DNA of 64,000 nucleotides from Symbioplanes lichenis. GTDB lineage: Bacteria; Actinomycetota; Actinomycetes; Mycobacteriales; Micromonosporaceae. The notes below the pieces were generated by a model. That model did no database searches, was not told the DNA's origin, and worked only from the letters and a program-made list of their open reading frames with translations. Location: NCBI RefSeq assembly GCF_030709675.1, contig NZ_JAUZQD010000014.1:186001-250000 (forward strand), in the 5' to 3' direction. The position numbers and the translations under genes were made by a program. Below, one piece after another: positions 35,129 to 43,818 of this stretch; position 1 is the stretch's first letter; the number at the start of each line of letters is the position of its first letter.

Positions 35129-35218
35129 TCACAAAGCCCTCGGGAGCCGCTGAGACGGTCTTGGGCGCGGTTACGGCCGGCTGTGGTTCACCGTGCGCAG
35201 GTGTCGGCGTCCTGTGTC

Positions 35219-36775
35219 TCACCTCAGAAGCGGGTCCGATCGCCACTCCTCACCGGGCCAGCGGCGCTGATCGACATCGCCGATGACCGTGGCGTAGCCG
35301 GCGACGTGCTCGTCGAACTCGGCCCGCGAGGGCAGCTCGCGGTGCGGGCCCTGCGCGCGGCGCAGCCGGTGCCGCAGCTGGTGCTCGGTCCAGGCGGCGC
35401 TGTAGCCGTGCATCGCCGAGCGGTGCGCGACCTCGCTGGTCACGATCGTCAGCAGGGTCCAGCACACCAGCTCGCCGACCACGGCCGCGTGCACGTGCTG
35501 GGCGGCGGCGTCGCCGGGGCGGGTCGCGCCGATGTGGGCGACCTCGTCGATCAGGCCGAGCACCGGCGCGGCCGGGCGGGTCTGGCGCACGAGCCGGGTG
35601 AACCGGTCGGGGTGCCGGGTCAGCGTGGTGCCCAGGTAGACCGTGATCGCCTCGGTCGAGCCCTCGAAGATGCGGAACAGCCGGTAGTCGCGGAAGTGCT
35701 GGCCCACGGTGTTGGTGTCGAGGAAGCCGCGGGCGCCCAGCACCTGCAGGGCCGTGTCGATGGCCTTCCAGCCCAGCTCGCAGCCGAGGATCTTGGCGCA
35801 GAAGTACCAGGCGTCGGGCACTTCCTGGCCGGTGTCCTGCCAGGTCGCGATCCGGGCGGTCAGCGTCTCCACCGCTTGCACGGCGGCCCCGGCCTCGGCC
35901 AGGACCTCGCGGATGCGGCCGTTCTCGGCCAGCGACCCGGTGGCGATCGCACGGCCTTTCGCGAAGCGCTGGGCCAGTTCTAGCGAGCGCATGGCCGCGC
36001 CGGTGGCCATGGCGGCGAGCACCACCCGGCCGCCGGTGAATGCGGCTTTCGCGGTGTCCAGGCCGTTGCCCTCCGCGCCCAGCAGGGCGTCCGGCGGCAC
36101 CCGAAGATTGTTGAAGGTGAGATCGTACTGGGGGACCGCGCGCAGGCCCAGGGTCAGCATCTCCGGCCCGATGCCGAAACCGGGAGTGCGGCTGTCCACA
36201 AGAAAGCCGGTGATGCCTTGCGGATGGCCGTGTTCGTCGCGCAGCCCGGCGAAAATGTTCACATAGCGCGCGTCGCCGCCCAGTGAGATCCATTTCTTGG
36301 CGCCGTTGATCGTGTACGAGCCGTCCGGGTGCCGGGTCGCGCCGGTGGTCATGCCGCGCACGTGCGAGCCGATGCCCGGTTCGCTGATCGCGCTGGTGGT
36401 CAGGGCTTGCCCGGTGGCCAGGCGCGGCAGGATGCGGTCCTTGACCTCGCCGGTCGCGGCGCGCAGGATCGGCGCCACCCCGAGCGTGTTGTGCACGGCG
36501 CAGAAGACGGCGAGGTTGGCGTCGATGGCGCCGAGCTGGGTGAAGATCCGGTTCATGTCGGTGTGCGAGATGTCCTGCCCGCCGAATTCGCGGGGTATCT
36601 GCAGTCCGAGCAGCCCCGCCTCGCCGAAATCGGCGATCATCGCGGGCGGCAGGGAACGGCGTTCGTCCATCAGCCGGGAATTGAGGAAATTCTGGGCGTA
36701 CGAGCGCAGGAATTGCAGCATCTGCGTTGTCGCGCGGTATCCAGTGTCCTGACCGAGGGCTCTGGTTGCCGTCAT
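35219..36775 (-). CDS. Acyl-CoA dehydrogenase family protein (518 aa)
   Basis: ATG 36775 has GGAGGA four bases upstream. The flavoprotein fold is clear: LGLQIPREFGGQDISHTDMNR, LTTSAISEPGIGSHVRGM, the FAD block YTINGAKKWISLGGDARY, TGGRVVLAAMATG and VLGARGFLDTN. The C-terminal catalytic region is RLFRIFEGSTEAITVYLG, with Glu as candidate base. An extra C-terminal helical extension of about 130 residues exceeds the usual 380-residue length, as in acyl-CoA or acyl-ACP dehydrogenases of secondary metabolism. It appears monocistronic. Confidence 0.9.
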   Translation of the reverse strand: MTATRALGQDTGYRATTQMLQFLRSYAQNFLNSRLMDERRSLPPAMIADFGEAGLLGLQIPREFGGQDISHTDMNRIFTQLGAIDANLAVFCAVHNTLGVAPILRAATGEVKDRILPRLATGQALTTSAISEPGIGSHVRGMTTGATRHPDGSYTINGAKKWISLGGDARYVNIFAGLRDEHGHPQGITGFLVDSRTPGFGIGPEMLTLGLRAVPQYDLTFNNLRVPPDALLGAEGNGLDTAKAAFTGGRVVLAAMATGAAMRSLELAQRFAKGRAIATGSLAENGRIREVLAEAGAAVQAVETLTARIATWQDTGQEVPDAWYFCAKILGCELGWKAIDTALQVLGARGFLDTNTVGQHFRDYRLFRIFEGSTEAITVYLGTTLTRHPDRFTRLVRQTRPAAPVLGLIDEVAHIGATRPGDAAAQHVHAAVVGELVCWTLLTIVTSEVAHRSAMHGYSAAWTEHQLRHRLRRAQGPHRELPSRAEFDEHVAGYATVIGDVDQRRWPGEEWRSDPLLR

Positions 36776-37012
36776 TCGCTCCTCCGGGGATGGCGACATC
36801 CGCCGGCGGCGCGGTGCGGGTCGGGGCCGGGCGGAAATGTCGCGTGCAGGCGCTGCCCCGGAACGAATGAGGCGCCGGAGGCGGGGGAGGCGCGCGGCAA
36901 TTCCGAGGGCTCGGGCGTGGGGTCGTCGTCGACCCGACCGAACTCTACAGCGGGGCCTGCGGTTCCTCAACGGGGTCAAGCACTCACTCTCGGTAAGGAT
37001 CTCCTGGCGGGG

Positions 37013-37582
37013 TCAGTCCTGGCCCTCCCGGGCATGGATCTGGGCGACCAGCTCCGCCGCGAGCGCCTTGATCGTCTCCAGCCCGGGGCGGCCCCACGGG
37101 CGCGGCTCGACGTCGACCACGCAGACCGTGCCCAGCGCGACGCCCGTACGGTCGATCAAGGGCGCACCCAGGTAGGACCGGATGCCGATCTCGTCCACCA
37201 CCGGGTTGCCGGCGAAGCGCGGATAGTCGCAGACGTCGTCGAGCACCAAGGCCTTGCGCCGGACCACGACGTGCGGGCAGTAGCCGTGCTCGCGGGAGAA
37301 CGTACGCCCCGCCAGCCCGGCGCGCAGGGCGGGCGGAATCGTGGCCCCAGTGAACAGGCCGCCCAGGTACTGCCGGTCGTCGCGGATGAAGTTGACCATC
37401 GCCAGCGGCGCCCGGGTGATGTCGCCGGCCCGGCGCGCGAACTCGTCGAGCTGCTCGTCGGCGTCGTGGCCCAGGCCGAGCTCGCTCAGGCGGCGCAGGC
37501 GGGCCGGGACCTCCGGGTCCGCCGGGGTGAGGGGATGGTGGCCGGACAGGTCATAGATCATGCCGGGGCTCCGATCGGTCAT
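37013..37582 (-). CDS. GAF-domain sensor-like protein attached to the conservon
   Basis: The 189-residue protein starts at ATG 37582 with an ATGA overlap on the CvnD stop. It is one GAF domain: RRLSELGLGHDADEQLDEFA, NFIRDDRQYLGGL, REHGYCPHVVVRRKALVLDD, GIRSYLGAPLIDRTGVALGT and VCVVDVEPRPW. Lone GAF proteins of this type bind small ligands or haem. It is the fifth gene of the conservon operon, where many actinomycete conservons carry a cytochrome P450 instead, so it may sense or report the GTPase state. Confidence 0.85.
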   Translation of the reverse strand: MTDRSPGMIYDLSGHHPLTPADPEVPARLRRLSELGLGHDADEQLDEFARRAGDITRAPLAMVNFIRDDRQYLGGLFTGATIPPALRAGLAGRTFSREHGYCPHVVVRRKALVLDDVCDYPRFAGNPVVDEIGIRSYLGAPLIDRTGVALGTVCVVDVEPRPWGRPGLETIKALAAELVAQIHAREGQD

Positions 37583-38154
37583 CGGCGGGCTTGCTGGGTC
37601 AGCAGATGCTGCATCAGGTTGATCAGGACGCCGGTGGCGGACCGCTCCTCACGCGCGTCGCACAGCACGACGGGCGTGTCCGGCTTCAGGTCGAGAGCGC
37701 TGCGTACGTCCTCCGGCTCGTACCGGCACGCCCGGTCGAACTCGTTGACCGCGACCAGGAAGCCGATGCCCCGCGACTCGAAGAAGTCGACAGCCGGGAA
37801 GCAGTCCTCCAGCCGGCGGGTATCGGCCAGCACGACCGCCCCCATGGCACCGTGCGACAACTCGTCCCACATGAACCAGAAGCGCTCCTGCCCGGGCGTG
37901 CCGAACAGATAGAGCACGTGCTTGCCGCTGATGGTGATCCGGCCGAAGTCCATCGCGACGGTGGTCGTCACCTTGCCCTCGACCCCGGTCAGCCGGTCCG
38001 TGCCCACGCTCGCCGTGGTCAGCAGCTCCTCGGTGTGCAGCGGCTCGATCTCGCTGACCGCGCCGACGAAGGTCGTCTTGCCCACGCCGAAGCCGCCCGC
38101 GATCAGCAGCTTGAGCGCGGACGGGAACCCGTCAGATCCGTCGTTCGAGAGCAT
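37579..38154 (-). CDS. cvnD: Conservon GTPase CvnD (MglA/Ras-like)
   Basis: The 191-residue small GTPase has a P-loop AGGFGVGKTTFVGAV near residues 15-29, switch II DFGRI...LYLFGTPGQERFWFMW, NKxD-like VAVNEFDRAC, and a C-terminal SALDLKPDTPVVLCDARE. It belongs to the CvnD family, which forms a membrane-proximal complex with the CvnA histidine-kinase-like protein and CvnB/CvnC. Its start overlaps the end of cvnC by 23 bases. GTP binding is expected; hydrolysis may need CvnB. Confidence 0.93.
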   Translation of the reverse strand: MLSNDGSDGFPSALKLLIAGGFGVGKTTFVGAVSEIEPLHTEELLTTASVGTDRLTGVEGKVTTTVAMDFGRITISGKHVLYLFGTPGQERFWFMWDELSHGAMGAVVLADTRRLEDCFPAVDFFESRGIGFLVAVNEFDRACRYEPEDVRSALDLKPDTPVVLCDAREERSATGVLINLMQHLLTQQARR

Positions 38155-38509
38155 TGAGGATGGTCTCCAGTACCGTCAGGTTGGTGCAATCAGCCATCGG
38201 GTCGGGAGCGCGGGTGTCCACCGCGCCCCAGTCCACCAGATCGGAAAGCAGAATCTTGGCGACGACCGCGGGGAGCCGCAGCCGCGCCGCGACCTCGGCG
38301 ACCGTGGTGACGCTGCCGCACAGCCCGAGCACCTGGGCGTGCTCGGTGCCGAGCTGACCGGGCGGCCGGCGACCGGTGGCGATCACCATAGACAGCAGCT
38401 CCATCCGGGTGGTCGGCTCGGTCCGGCCGTCGCTGACCGTGTAGGGCCGGATGAGCCGCCCGGCGTCGTCGTCGAACCAGTGCTCGTCGTCGGTGTCCAG
38501 GACGCTCAC
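38132..38509 (-). CDS. cvnC: Conservon protein CvnC (DUF742)
   Basis: The 125-residue DUF742 protein starts at GTG 38509 with a GTGA overlap on cvnB. It reads DDAGRLIRPYTVSDGRTEPT, then LCGSVTTVAEVAARLRLPAVVAKILLSDL, a winged-helix-like core, and ends TVLETILNALERRI. It is the conserved third member of conservons, placed between the roadblock protein and the GTPase. The DNA-binding-like fold is known for the family, but its exact job is unknown. Confidence 0.93.
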   Translation of the reverse strand: MSVLDTDDEHWFDDDAGRLIRPYTVSDGRTEPTTRMELLSMVIATGRRPPGQLGTEHAQVLGLCGSVTTVAEVAARLRLPAVVAKILLSDLVDWGAVDTRAPDPMADCTNLTVLETILNALERRI

Positions 38510-38940
38510 CGGCCACGGACGCTCAGGAACTCGGGCTCGTTGCGCGCCGGTGTCGACAGGTACGGCCGTACGCTCTTGACCAGCTGCGCCATCTCGTAGC
38601 CGAGCACGCCCGGGTCGGCCGCCTTGCCCGCCACCACCGCCAGCACCGCGCCGGACCCGGCCGCCGAGACGAACAGCAGCGACTCGTCCAGCTCCGCCAC
38701 CACCTGCCGGACGCCGTCACTGCCGCCGAACCGCGTGCCGGCGCTGCGGGCCAGCGAGAACAGCCCCGAGGCGACCGCGGCCAGGTGATCCGCGCCGTCG
38801 TCGTCGAGCCCGTGGGCGGCCTTGCACAGCCCGTCGGAGGACAGCAGCAATGCGCTTCTCGTGTCCGGGACACGGTCGATCAGGCCGGACAACAACCAGA
38901 CCAGGTCCTGAGACGTACGTACGGGTTCGGTGCGCGACAT
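38506..38940 (-). CDS. cvnB: Conservon roadblock/LC7 protein CvnB
   Basis: The 144-residue roadblock/LC7 domain protein has DLVWLLSGLIDRVPDTRSALLL, DGLCKAAHGLDDDGADHLAAVASGLF and SAAGSGAVLAVVAGKAADPG, then a C-terminal helix VKSVRPYL. Roadblock proteins act as GTPase regulators or dimer platforms, here for CvnD. It follows cvnA after 39 bases, and its stop overlaps the cvnC start. Confidence 0.93.
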   Translation of the reverse strand: MSRTEPVRTSQDLVWLLSGLIDRVPDTRSALLLSSDGLCKAAHGLDDDGADHLAAVASGLFSLARSAGTRFGGSDGVRQVVAELDESLLFVSAAGSGAVLAVVAGKAADPGVLGYEMAQLVKSVRPYLSTPARNEPEFLSVRGR

Positions 38941-38979
38941 GGGGGTCGGCCTTTCTGGTTCTGGTGTCGGGGCCGGTGC

Positions 38980-40314
38980 TCAGCGGTGACTGTCGGGTCC
39001 GGGCGTCTCGGCCTCGCCCTGCGAGACGCCGCTCATGAACGACGCCATCAGCCCCGGCCGGTGCTCGCCGTCCGGTTCCGTCGCCGGACGCGCCGGGCCG
39101 AGCTGCAGTTGCGGGGCCATGTGCGTCTGCCGGTGCCGGCGTGGCAGCGGTGGGCGCGCGGGCGGGAGCACCGTCACCTGCGTGATGTCGGCCGCGGGAA
39201 TGCGCTTCTCGAGCGGGGGCCGGGGCGTCACCTGCAGCTGCTGCGTCGGCTCGGTCAGGCTCCGCCGGTGCGACTCCTCCGGCCTGGCCGCCACCGGTGC
39301 CTCCGCCGCGGACTCGACCGTGGCCTCGGCTGCCGGGCCGATCAGCTGCGGCGGCAGGATGACCACGGCCTGCGTGCCGCCGTAGATGTTGGTCTGCAGC
39401 TGCACCACGATGCCGTGCTGCCGGGCGATCATCGAGACCACGTAGAGCCCGATCCGCCCGTCGCGCAGCAGGTTGTCCAGGTCGGTGTCGTCGGGGTTGA
39501 CCAGCAGCTGGTTGACCCGGTCCAGATCGGCGCGCTGCAGGCCCAGCCCGCGGTCCTCGACCTCGACGGCCACTCCGGAGGTGACCCGCTGGGCGCGCAG
39601 CAGCACCTGGGTGTGCGGCGGGGCGAACATCGTCGCGTTCTCGATCAGCTCGGCGATCAGGTGGATGACGCTGGCCACCGCGTGCCCGGGCAGCGTGCCG
39701 TCGATCGGCGGCACCAGCTTGACCCGCGAGTAGTGCTCGACCTCGGCGACTGCGGACCGCAGCACCTCGGTCAGCGCGATCGGCCGGCTCCACTGCCGCC
39801 GCGACACCGACCCGCCGAGTACGGCCAGATTCTCGGCGTGGCGGCGGATGCGAGTCGCCAGATGGTCGACCTGGAAGAGCCCCTTGAGCAGGTCGGGGTC
39901 CTCGACCTCGTTCTCCAGCGCGTCGAGCAGGTTGATCTCCCGGTGCACCAGGGACTGCAGCCGCCGGGACAGGTTGACGAAGACCTCGACGTGCCGCCCC
40001 TCGACGTGCCCGACCGGGGCCGGCGCTGCTGCCTGCGCCTGCCGCAGCCGCTCGGTGAGCTCGCCGATCTCGGCGCGGGCGTCGGCCAGCTCGGCCCGTG
40101 TCTCGGCCAGCGCGACCGCCGACTCGGCGATCGGCCTTTCCGTGCCCGGCTTCTCGTCGCGCGGCCGTATCGGCTCGCCGCCCGGCCGTGGCGGCTCGGC
40201 GGCCGGGCCCGGCGACGCGCCCGTCCGGGAGCGAGCGCGCCGGCCCGCCCAGACGGCGAACAGGACCGCGCCCAGCACCGCCACCACGGCGATGAGGGAG
40301 GAAATGGAGATCAT
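38980..40314 (-). CDS. cvnA: Conservon histidine-kinase-like sensor CvnA
   Basis: From ATG 40314 the 444-residue protein has one N-terminal transmembrane helix (residues 3-21, SLIAVVAVLGAVLFAVWAG) and a coiled-coil segment near 60-95 (LAETRAELADARAEIGELTERLR). A HATPase_c module follows: HLIAELIENATMFAPPHTQV, VEVEDRGLGLQ, and GRIGLYVVSMIARQHGI. The classical phospho-accepting His box is poorly conserved, as is usual in CvnA. The C-terminal 130 residues are Pro-rich and disordered. It heads the cvnABCD-GAF operon. Confidence 0.93.
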   Translation of the reverse strand: MISISSLIAVVAVLGAVLFAVWAGRRARSRTGASPGPAAEPPRPGGEPIRPRDEKPGTERPIAESAVALAETRAELADARAEIGELTERLRQAQAAAPAPVGHVEGRHVEVFVNLSRRLQSLVHREINLLDALENEVEDPDLLKGLFQVDHLATRIRRHAENLAVLGGSVSRRQWSRPIALTEVLRSAVAEVEHYSRVKLVPPIDGTLPGHAVASVIHLIAELIENATMFAPPHTQVLLRAQRVTSGVAVEVEDRGLGLQRADLDRVNQLLVNPDDTDLDNLLRDGRIGLYVVSMIARQHGIVVQLQTNIYGGTQAVVILPPQLIGPAAEATVESAAEAPVAARPEESHRRSLTEPTQQLQVTPRPPLEKRIPAADITQVTVLPPARPPLPRRHRQTHMAPQLQLGPARPATEPDGEHRPGLMASFMSGVSQGEAETPGPDSHR

Positions 40315-40570
40315 GAGCACCCTTGTTCTCGGCGATGCGGCAATGATCGGCCGGTGCAGAAGGCAATCACTGTAATGCGCGCCGCAGATACCACCAAGAC
40401 CGGAATTGCCGACGCCATCGAAATGGTGAATAGGTTGGCCTCGATACTCGTGCGCATCATCAGAACGAGTGAATTGATCGTGGCGAAAACCCCGCCCCGG
40501 AGTTAGGGTCCCGGCGGCTGTCATCTGCCTTGGGGGCCACTCGGGGGCAAGGCGGCCGACGCAGCCACAA

Positions 40571-40587
40571 TCGCACACCGTGTGCGA
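40571..40587. promoter_or_regulatory. Perfect 17-bp palindrome in the gene-free stretch upstream of cvnA
   Basis: TCGCACACCGTGTGCGA has perfect 8-base arms around a central C. It lies in the 343-base gap between cvnA (start 40314) and the FAD monooxygenase gene (stop 40658), both transcribed leftward. It is therefore 257 bases upstream of the conservon. A second, weaker dyad CCTTG/CAAGG occurs at 40531-40555. I see no gene in 40315-40657. The site could be a regulator operator or, less likely, part of a terminator for the monooxygenase. Confidence 0.55.
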
Positions 40588-40657
40588 CAGGCCTGGCCGG
40601 TTTCGTGTCTTTGTCAGGCCGCGCATCATGCGAGGGAGCCGCGCCTTTCCGGCCGCC

Positions 40658-41617
40658 CTATTCCCGTGAGGAAAGTGCGGGCGGGCGCCAGTCGGCAAAG
40701 CGGGCCATCGACCGCAGTGCCAGCCGGGGCGGAGTGAGTCGCATGAGGACATCGCGTGCCGCGACGGCGACAGGATTGTCGAGTTGCTGGCCGAGGCGCC
40801 CGATCAGCCGCGAGGCCCGGCCGACCTGCTGGCTGCGGGGGCGGCGGCTCACGTCGTAGTCGGCGAGACCTTGCGCATCGCCGGCGACGGCGCTCAGCAC
40901 GACGGCGTCCTCCAAGGCCTGGTTGGCGCCCTGACCGAGGTTCGGGGTCATGGCGTGGGCGGCGTCGCCGAGCAGGGCCACCCGGCCGCGGACATAGGTC
41001 GGCAGGGGCTCGTCGAGGCAGGCCAGGTCGTCGCACAGGACGGTGCCGGTGGCGGCGATGAGGGCGGGGATCGGGTCGTGCCACCGGTGGAACCACTGCG
41101 GCACGGGGGTCTTGCGATCGCTGGGCGGAGCGTTGACCGCCGCGAACCACGAGACACGGCCGTCGACAAGGGGCACGATGCCGAACTCCGCGCCCCGGCC
41201 CCAGCTGATCGCGACGGCGAGGTCACCCTCCCAGACCGGCGTCACACCCCGCCAGGCCCGGACGCCGACGTGGATCGGCGCGGCGATCCGGGGCCACAGC
41301 GCCCGCCGGACCGGGCTGTGGATGCCGTCCGCCGCCACCACGAGGTCGGCGTGCAGATGCACAGGCCCGTCCGGCCCGTCGTGGGTGACGTCGCCGTCGG
41401 CGGTGACGGCGGTGACGCGCGAGCCGGTCCGCACGGTGCCCCCGGGCAGGGCGCCGAGCAGGATGTCGTGCAGCGCGGCCCGATGGATGAGGCCTGCCCC
41501 GACGGGCCGGAAGACCGGGGCCCGCTCGAGCACCGTCACCTCCCAGCCGGTCCGGATCAATCCGACGGCCGCGCTCAGCCCGCCGATGCCACCGCCCACC
41601 ACCACTGCCGTCCGCAT
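40658..41617 (-). CDS. FAD-dependent monooxygenase with an internal deletion
   Basis: The 319-residue protein has the FAD loop VVVGGGIGGLSAAVGLIRTGW, the DG motif LVVAADGIHSPVRRALW, and the GD motif VRGRVALLGDAAHAMTPNLG followed by QGANQALEDAVVL. These are the hallmarks of PHBH-type aromatic/zeaxanthin-like hydroxylases. Family members are about 380-400 residues. Here FRPVGAGL is followed directly by IHRAALHDILLGALP, so 60-70 residues normally lying between (ending in LHRADL) are absent. The deletion keeps the frame, but loss of substrate/FAD-contact strands makes activity doubtful. Its ATG overlaps the upstream MFS stop by one base. Confidence 0.8.
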   Translation of the reverse strand: MRTAVVVGGGIGGLSAAVGLIRTGWEVTVLERAPVFRPVGAGLIHRAALHDILLGALPGGTVRTGSRVTAVTADGDVTHDGPDGPVHLHADLVVAADGIHSPVRRALWPRIAAPIHVGVRAWRGVTPVWEGDLAVAISWGRGAEFGIVPLVDGRVSWFAAVNAPPSDRKTPVPQWFHRWHDPIPALIAATGTVLCDDLACLDEPLPTYVRGRVALLGDAAHAMTPNLGQGANQALEDAVVLSAVAGDAQGLADYDVSRRPRSQQVGRASRLIGRLGQQLDNPVAVAARDVLMRLTPPRLALRSMARFADWRPPALSSRE

Positions 41618-42411
41618 CACACCCCCGCTGATCCTTCTGTGGAGAGGCCGAGTTCGGACCGGGCATACACGATGATGGCCAGCACCACTCCCGCCCCGTG
41701 CGCACTGAGCACGATCAGCGCCACTTGGATGGCTCGCTGGGTCGGATCCCGTACGAGCTCGCGCAGCGGACGGCCCATCCGGCGCAACCGCCCCGTGGGG
41801 CTCGGCGACGCGCCTGGATCGCGCTGCCGGGCCGGGCGGCCGGCCGGCAGTCGCAACCAGATCAGCAGGATGCCGGACACCAGGAAGGAGAGCGCGTCGG
41901 CGGCCAGCGCGAGGGTCGTACCGAGCCGGGCGATCACCGCACCGGCGAGCGCCGGCCCGGTCACCGTGCTGACCGCGTCCCCCGCCTCGACCAGCGCATT
42001 GGCGCGGACCAGCCGGTCGCCACGGACGATCTCGGGCAGCAAGGCGGACCCGGCGAGTCCGAAGACGACATTGCCGCAACCCACGACGAACCCGAGGACC
42101 AGGTACGGGACCAAACTCCCCACGTGGGCTGCGGCCAGCCACGCGAAGAGACCGAAGCAGGCCGCGCGCAGGACATCGGCGCCGACCATGAGGACCCGGC
42201 GGGACCGGCGGTCCGTCTGCTCGCCCAGCCAGAGCGACAGGACAAAATACGGCACCTGCATGCTCGCGCCCACCGCACCAGCTGCGAGCGGATCCCCCGT
42301 GGCAGCGAGCAACACCAGTGGCAACGCCAGCTCGCCGAAGCGGTCACCTAGGATCGAGACCGTGTACGCCGTGACGTAGCCGGTAAGTGCACGTCTCTCC
42401 CTGCTCGCCAT
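41617..42411 (-). pseudogene. MFS transporter, N-terminal half only
   Basis: ATG 42411 opens a frame of 264 residues resembling the N-terminal two thirds of a drug-type MFS permease. It has SILGDRFGELALPLVLLA, LGEQTDRRSRRVLMVGADVL (MFS loop 2-3), LLPEIVRGDRLVRANALVEAG and GPALAGAVIARLGTTLALAADA, then a hydrophobic segment VALIVLSAHGAGVVLAIIVYA. It stops after ELGLSTEGSAGV, at the very start of the FAD monooxygenase. About 140-150 residues (the last four or five helices) are missing. A deletion ending at the monooxygenase start would explain both the truncation and the one-base gene junction. Confidence 0.7.
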
Positions 42412-42615
42412 CGTGTCACCCCCGCTCGGCCATCGACGGTTACGGCGAGTCCTGCCCCCTGACGCTTCCCGCATTCTCCCGCGTAGGGCCTCTGCCGGGT
42501 CCGGATGGAGGGTGACAACTTCTCGTTCTTGCCCGGCCCACGGGACGCGCTACGCTCAGGGTGCCGTCGACCTCGGTCTCGGCCCCGACGGCGGCCCGCA
42601 CGATGAGGTCGCGGG

Positions 42616-43818
42616 TCAGGCCACCAGGAAGGTGCCGGCCATGAAGACCACCAGCAGCAGGGTGTGCAGGCCCGCGCCGATCACCAGCACCGCACGGTCG
42701 ACCGTCTGGTGGGCGCCCAGCCGGGCCAGCATCAGGAAGATCGCCACCGCCTCCATGGCGTAGCGCGCGGCCGACTGCATCGAGCGGCCACCGACCTCGG
42801 TCGACATCAGCATGACGAGGGTGATCGCGCCTTGTACGACCAGGTAGCGCTGGTCTGGCCGGAACTTGAAACGGCCCTTGACGCACATGACGAGCAGCAC
42901 CACCGCGATCAGTATCGTGCCGGCGTCCAGGAGTGCCCCGAGAGTGGACTTGTGCAGCGGCCCGTGCCCGAAGATCTGCGTGATCGAGGTCAGCCAGGCC
43001 CCGCCGGGGAACGTGTACTGCCGGCCCCACTGATCCTGGGCGATGCTGAACTGCAGCGGATTGCCCAGCTCGATGAGGCAGTAGGCGCTGTACGCCGTCA
43101 CTCCCAGGGGCACCAGGGCCAGGGACAGCACGTCGCGGCGCGGTTTCCAGCCGACCTGGCGTACGTACTCGACCGCCAGTGGGAGAATCAGCAGCAGGCC
43201 GAACAGGCGGGTCGCGGAGGAGAACGCGCCCAGGGTGCCGGCCAGCCACCAGTGCCCACGGCGCGCGGCGTACAGGGAGCCCACCATCAGCAGCAGGAAC
43301 AGGGACTCGTTGTAGCCGATGAACAGGAAGAATCCCATCGGGAAGACGGCCAGGTACCAGGCGGCGCGCCGGGCCACGCGCGGCCCGAACTCGTGGTCGG
43401 CGAGCCGGTAGAGCACAGCCAGGGCGCCGAACGCGGCCACGTTGGCCACCACGAGGGCGCTGACCATCCCGTCGCCCGGCAGCATCGGGTCGAACACGTG
43501 GATCAGCAGCGGATACAGCGGGAAGAAGGCTGGGTAGCCGGCGGTGAGGCCCTGGTAGCCGCTCTCGGCGATCGTTACGTAGTGCCGGGCGTCCCAGTTG
43601 TTCCAGCCGAGGAACGCCGACCACAGGCCGGGGGCCGGGCCGGTGCCCTGGTAGGTCAGCCACGCGAACGCGCCGACCAGCAGGTGGACGACGGCGGTGG
43701 CGGACCATACCGCCAGGGCCGCGAGCCTGGCCGATCGCCACGGATTGCGGACTTCGGGTTCTGCCTCGGCCGCGACCAGGAGATCCAGGTCGGGCTCGGT
43801 GACGACTGCCGCGGTCAC
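42616..43818 (-). CDS. Multi-pass membrane glycosyltransferase (PIG-V/mannosyltransferase-like)
   Basis: GTG at 43818 overlaps the stop of the upstream GT2 gene by four bases, and the product has 400 residues. About nine hydrophobic segments and an early loop FLGWNNWDARHYVTIAESGY (W-D-A-x-H/W-Y, typical of GT-C PIG-V-like enzymes) are followed by PAFFPLYPLLI and GFFLFIGYNESLFLLL. Such enzymes use polyprenyl-phosphate sugars at the outer membrane face. The coupled GT2 probably makes that lipid-linked donor. Confidence 0.85.
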   Translation of the reverse strand: MTAAVVTEPDLDLLVAAEAEPEVRNPWRSARLAALAVWSATAVVHLLVGAFAWLTYQGTGPAPGLWSAFLGWNNWDARHYVTIAESGYQGLTAGYPAFFPLYPLLIHVFDPMLPGDGMVSALVVANVAAFGALAVLYRLADHEFGPRVARRAAWYLAVFPMGFFLFIGYNESLFLLLMVGSLYAARRGHWWLAGTLGAFSSATRLFGLLLILPLAVEYVRQVGWKPRRDVLSLALVPLGVTAYSAYCLIELGNPLQFSIAQDQWGRQYTFPGGAWLTSITQIFGHGPLHKSTLGALLDAGTILIAVVLLVMCVKGRFKFRPDQRYLVVQGAITLVMLMSTEVGGRSMQSAARYAMEAVAIFLMLARLGAHQTVDRAVLVIGAGLHTLLLVVFMAGTFLVA

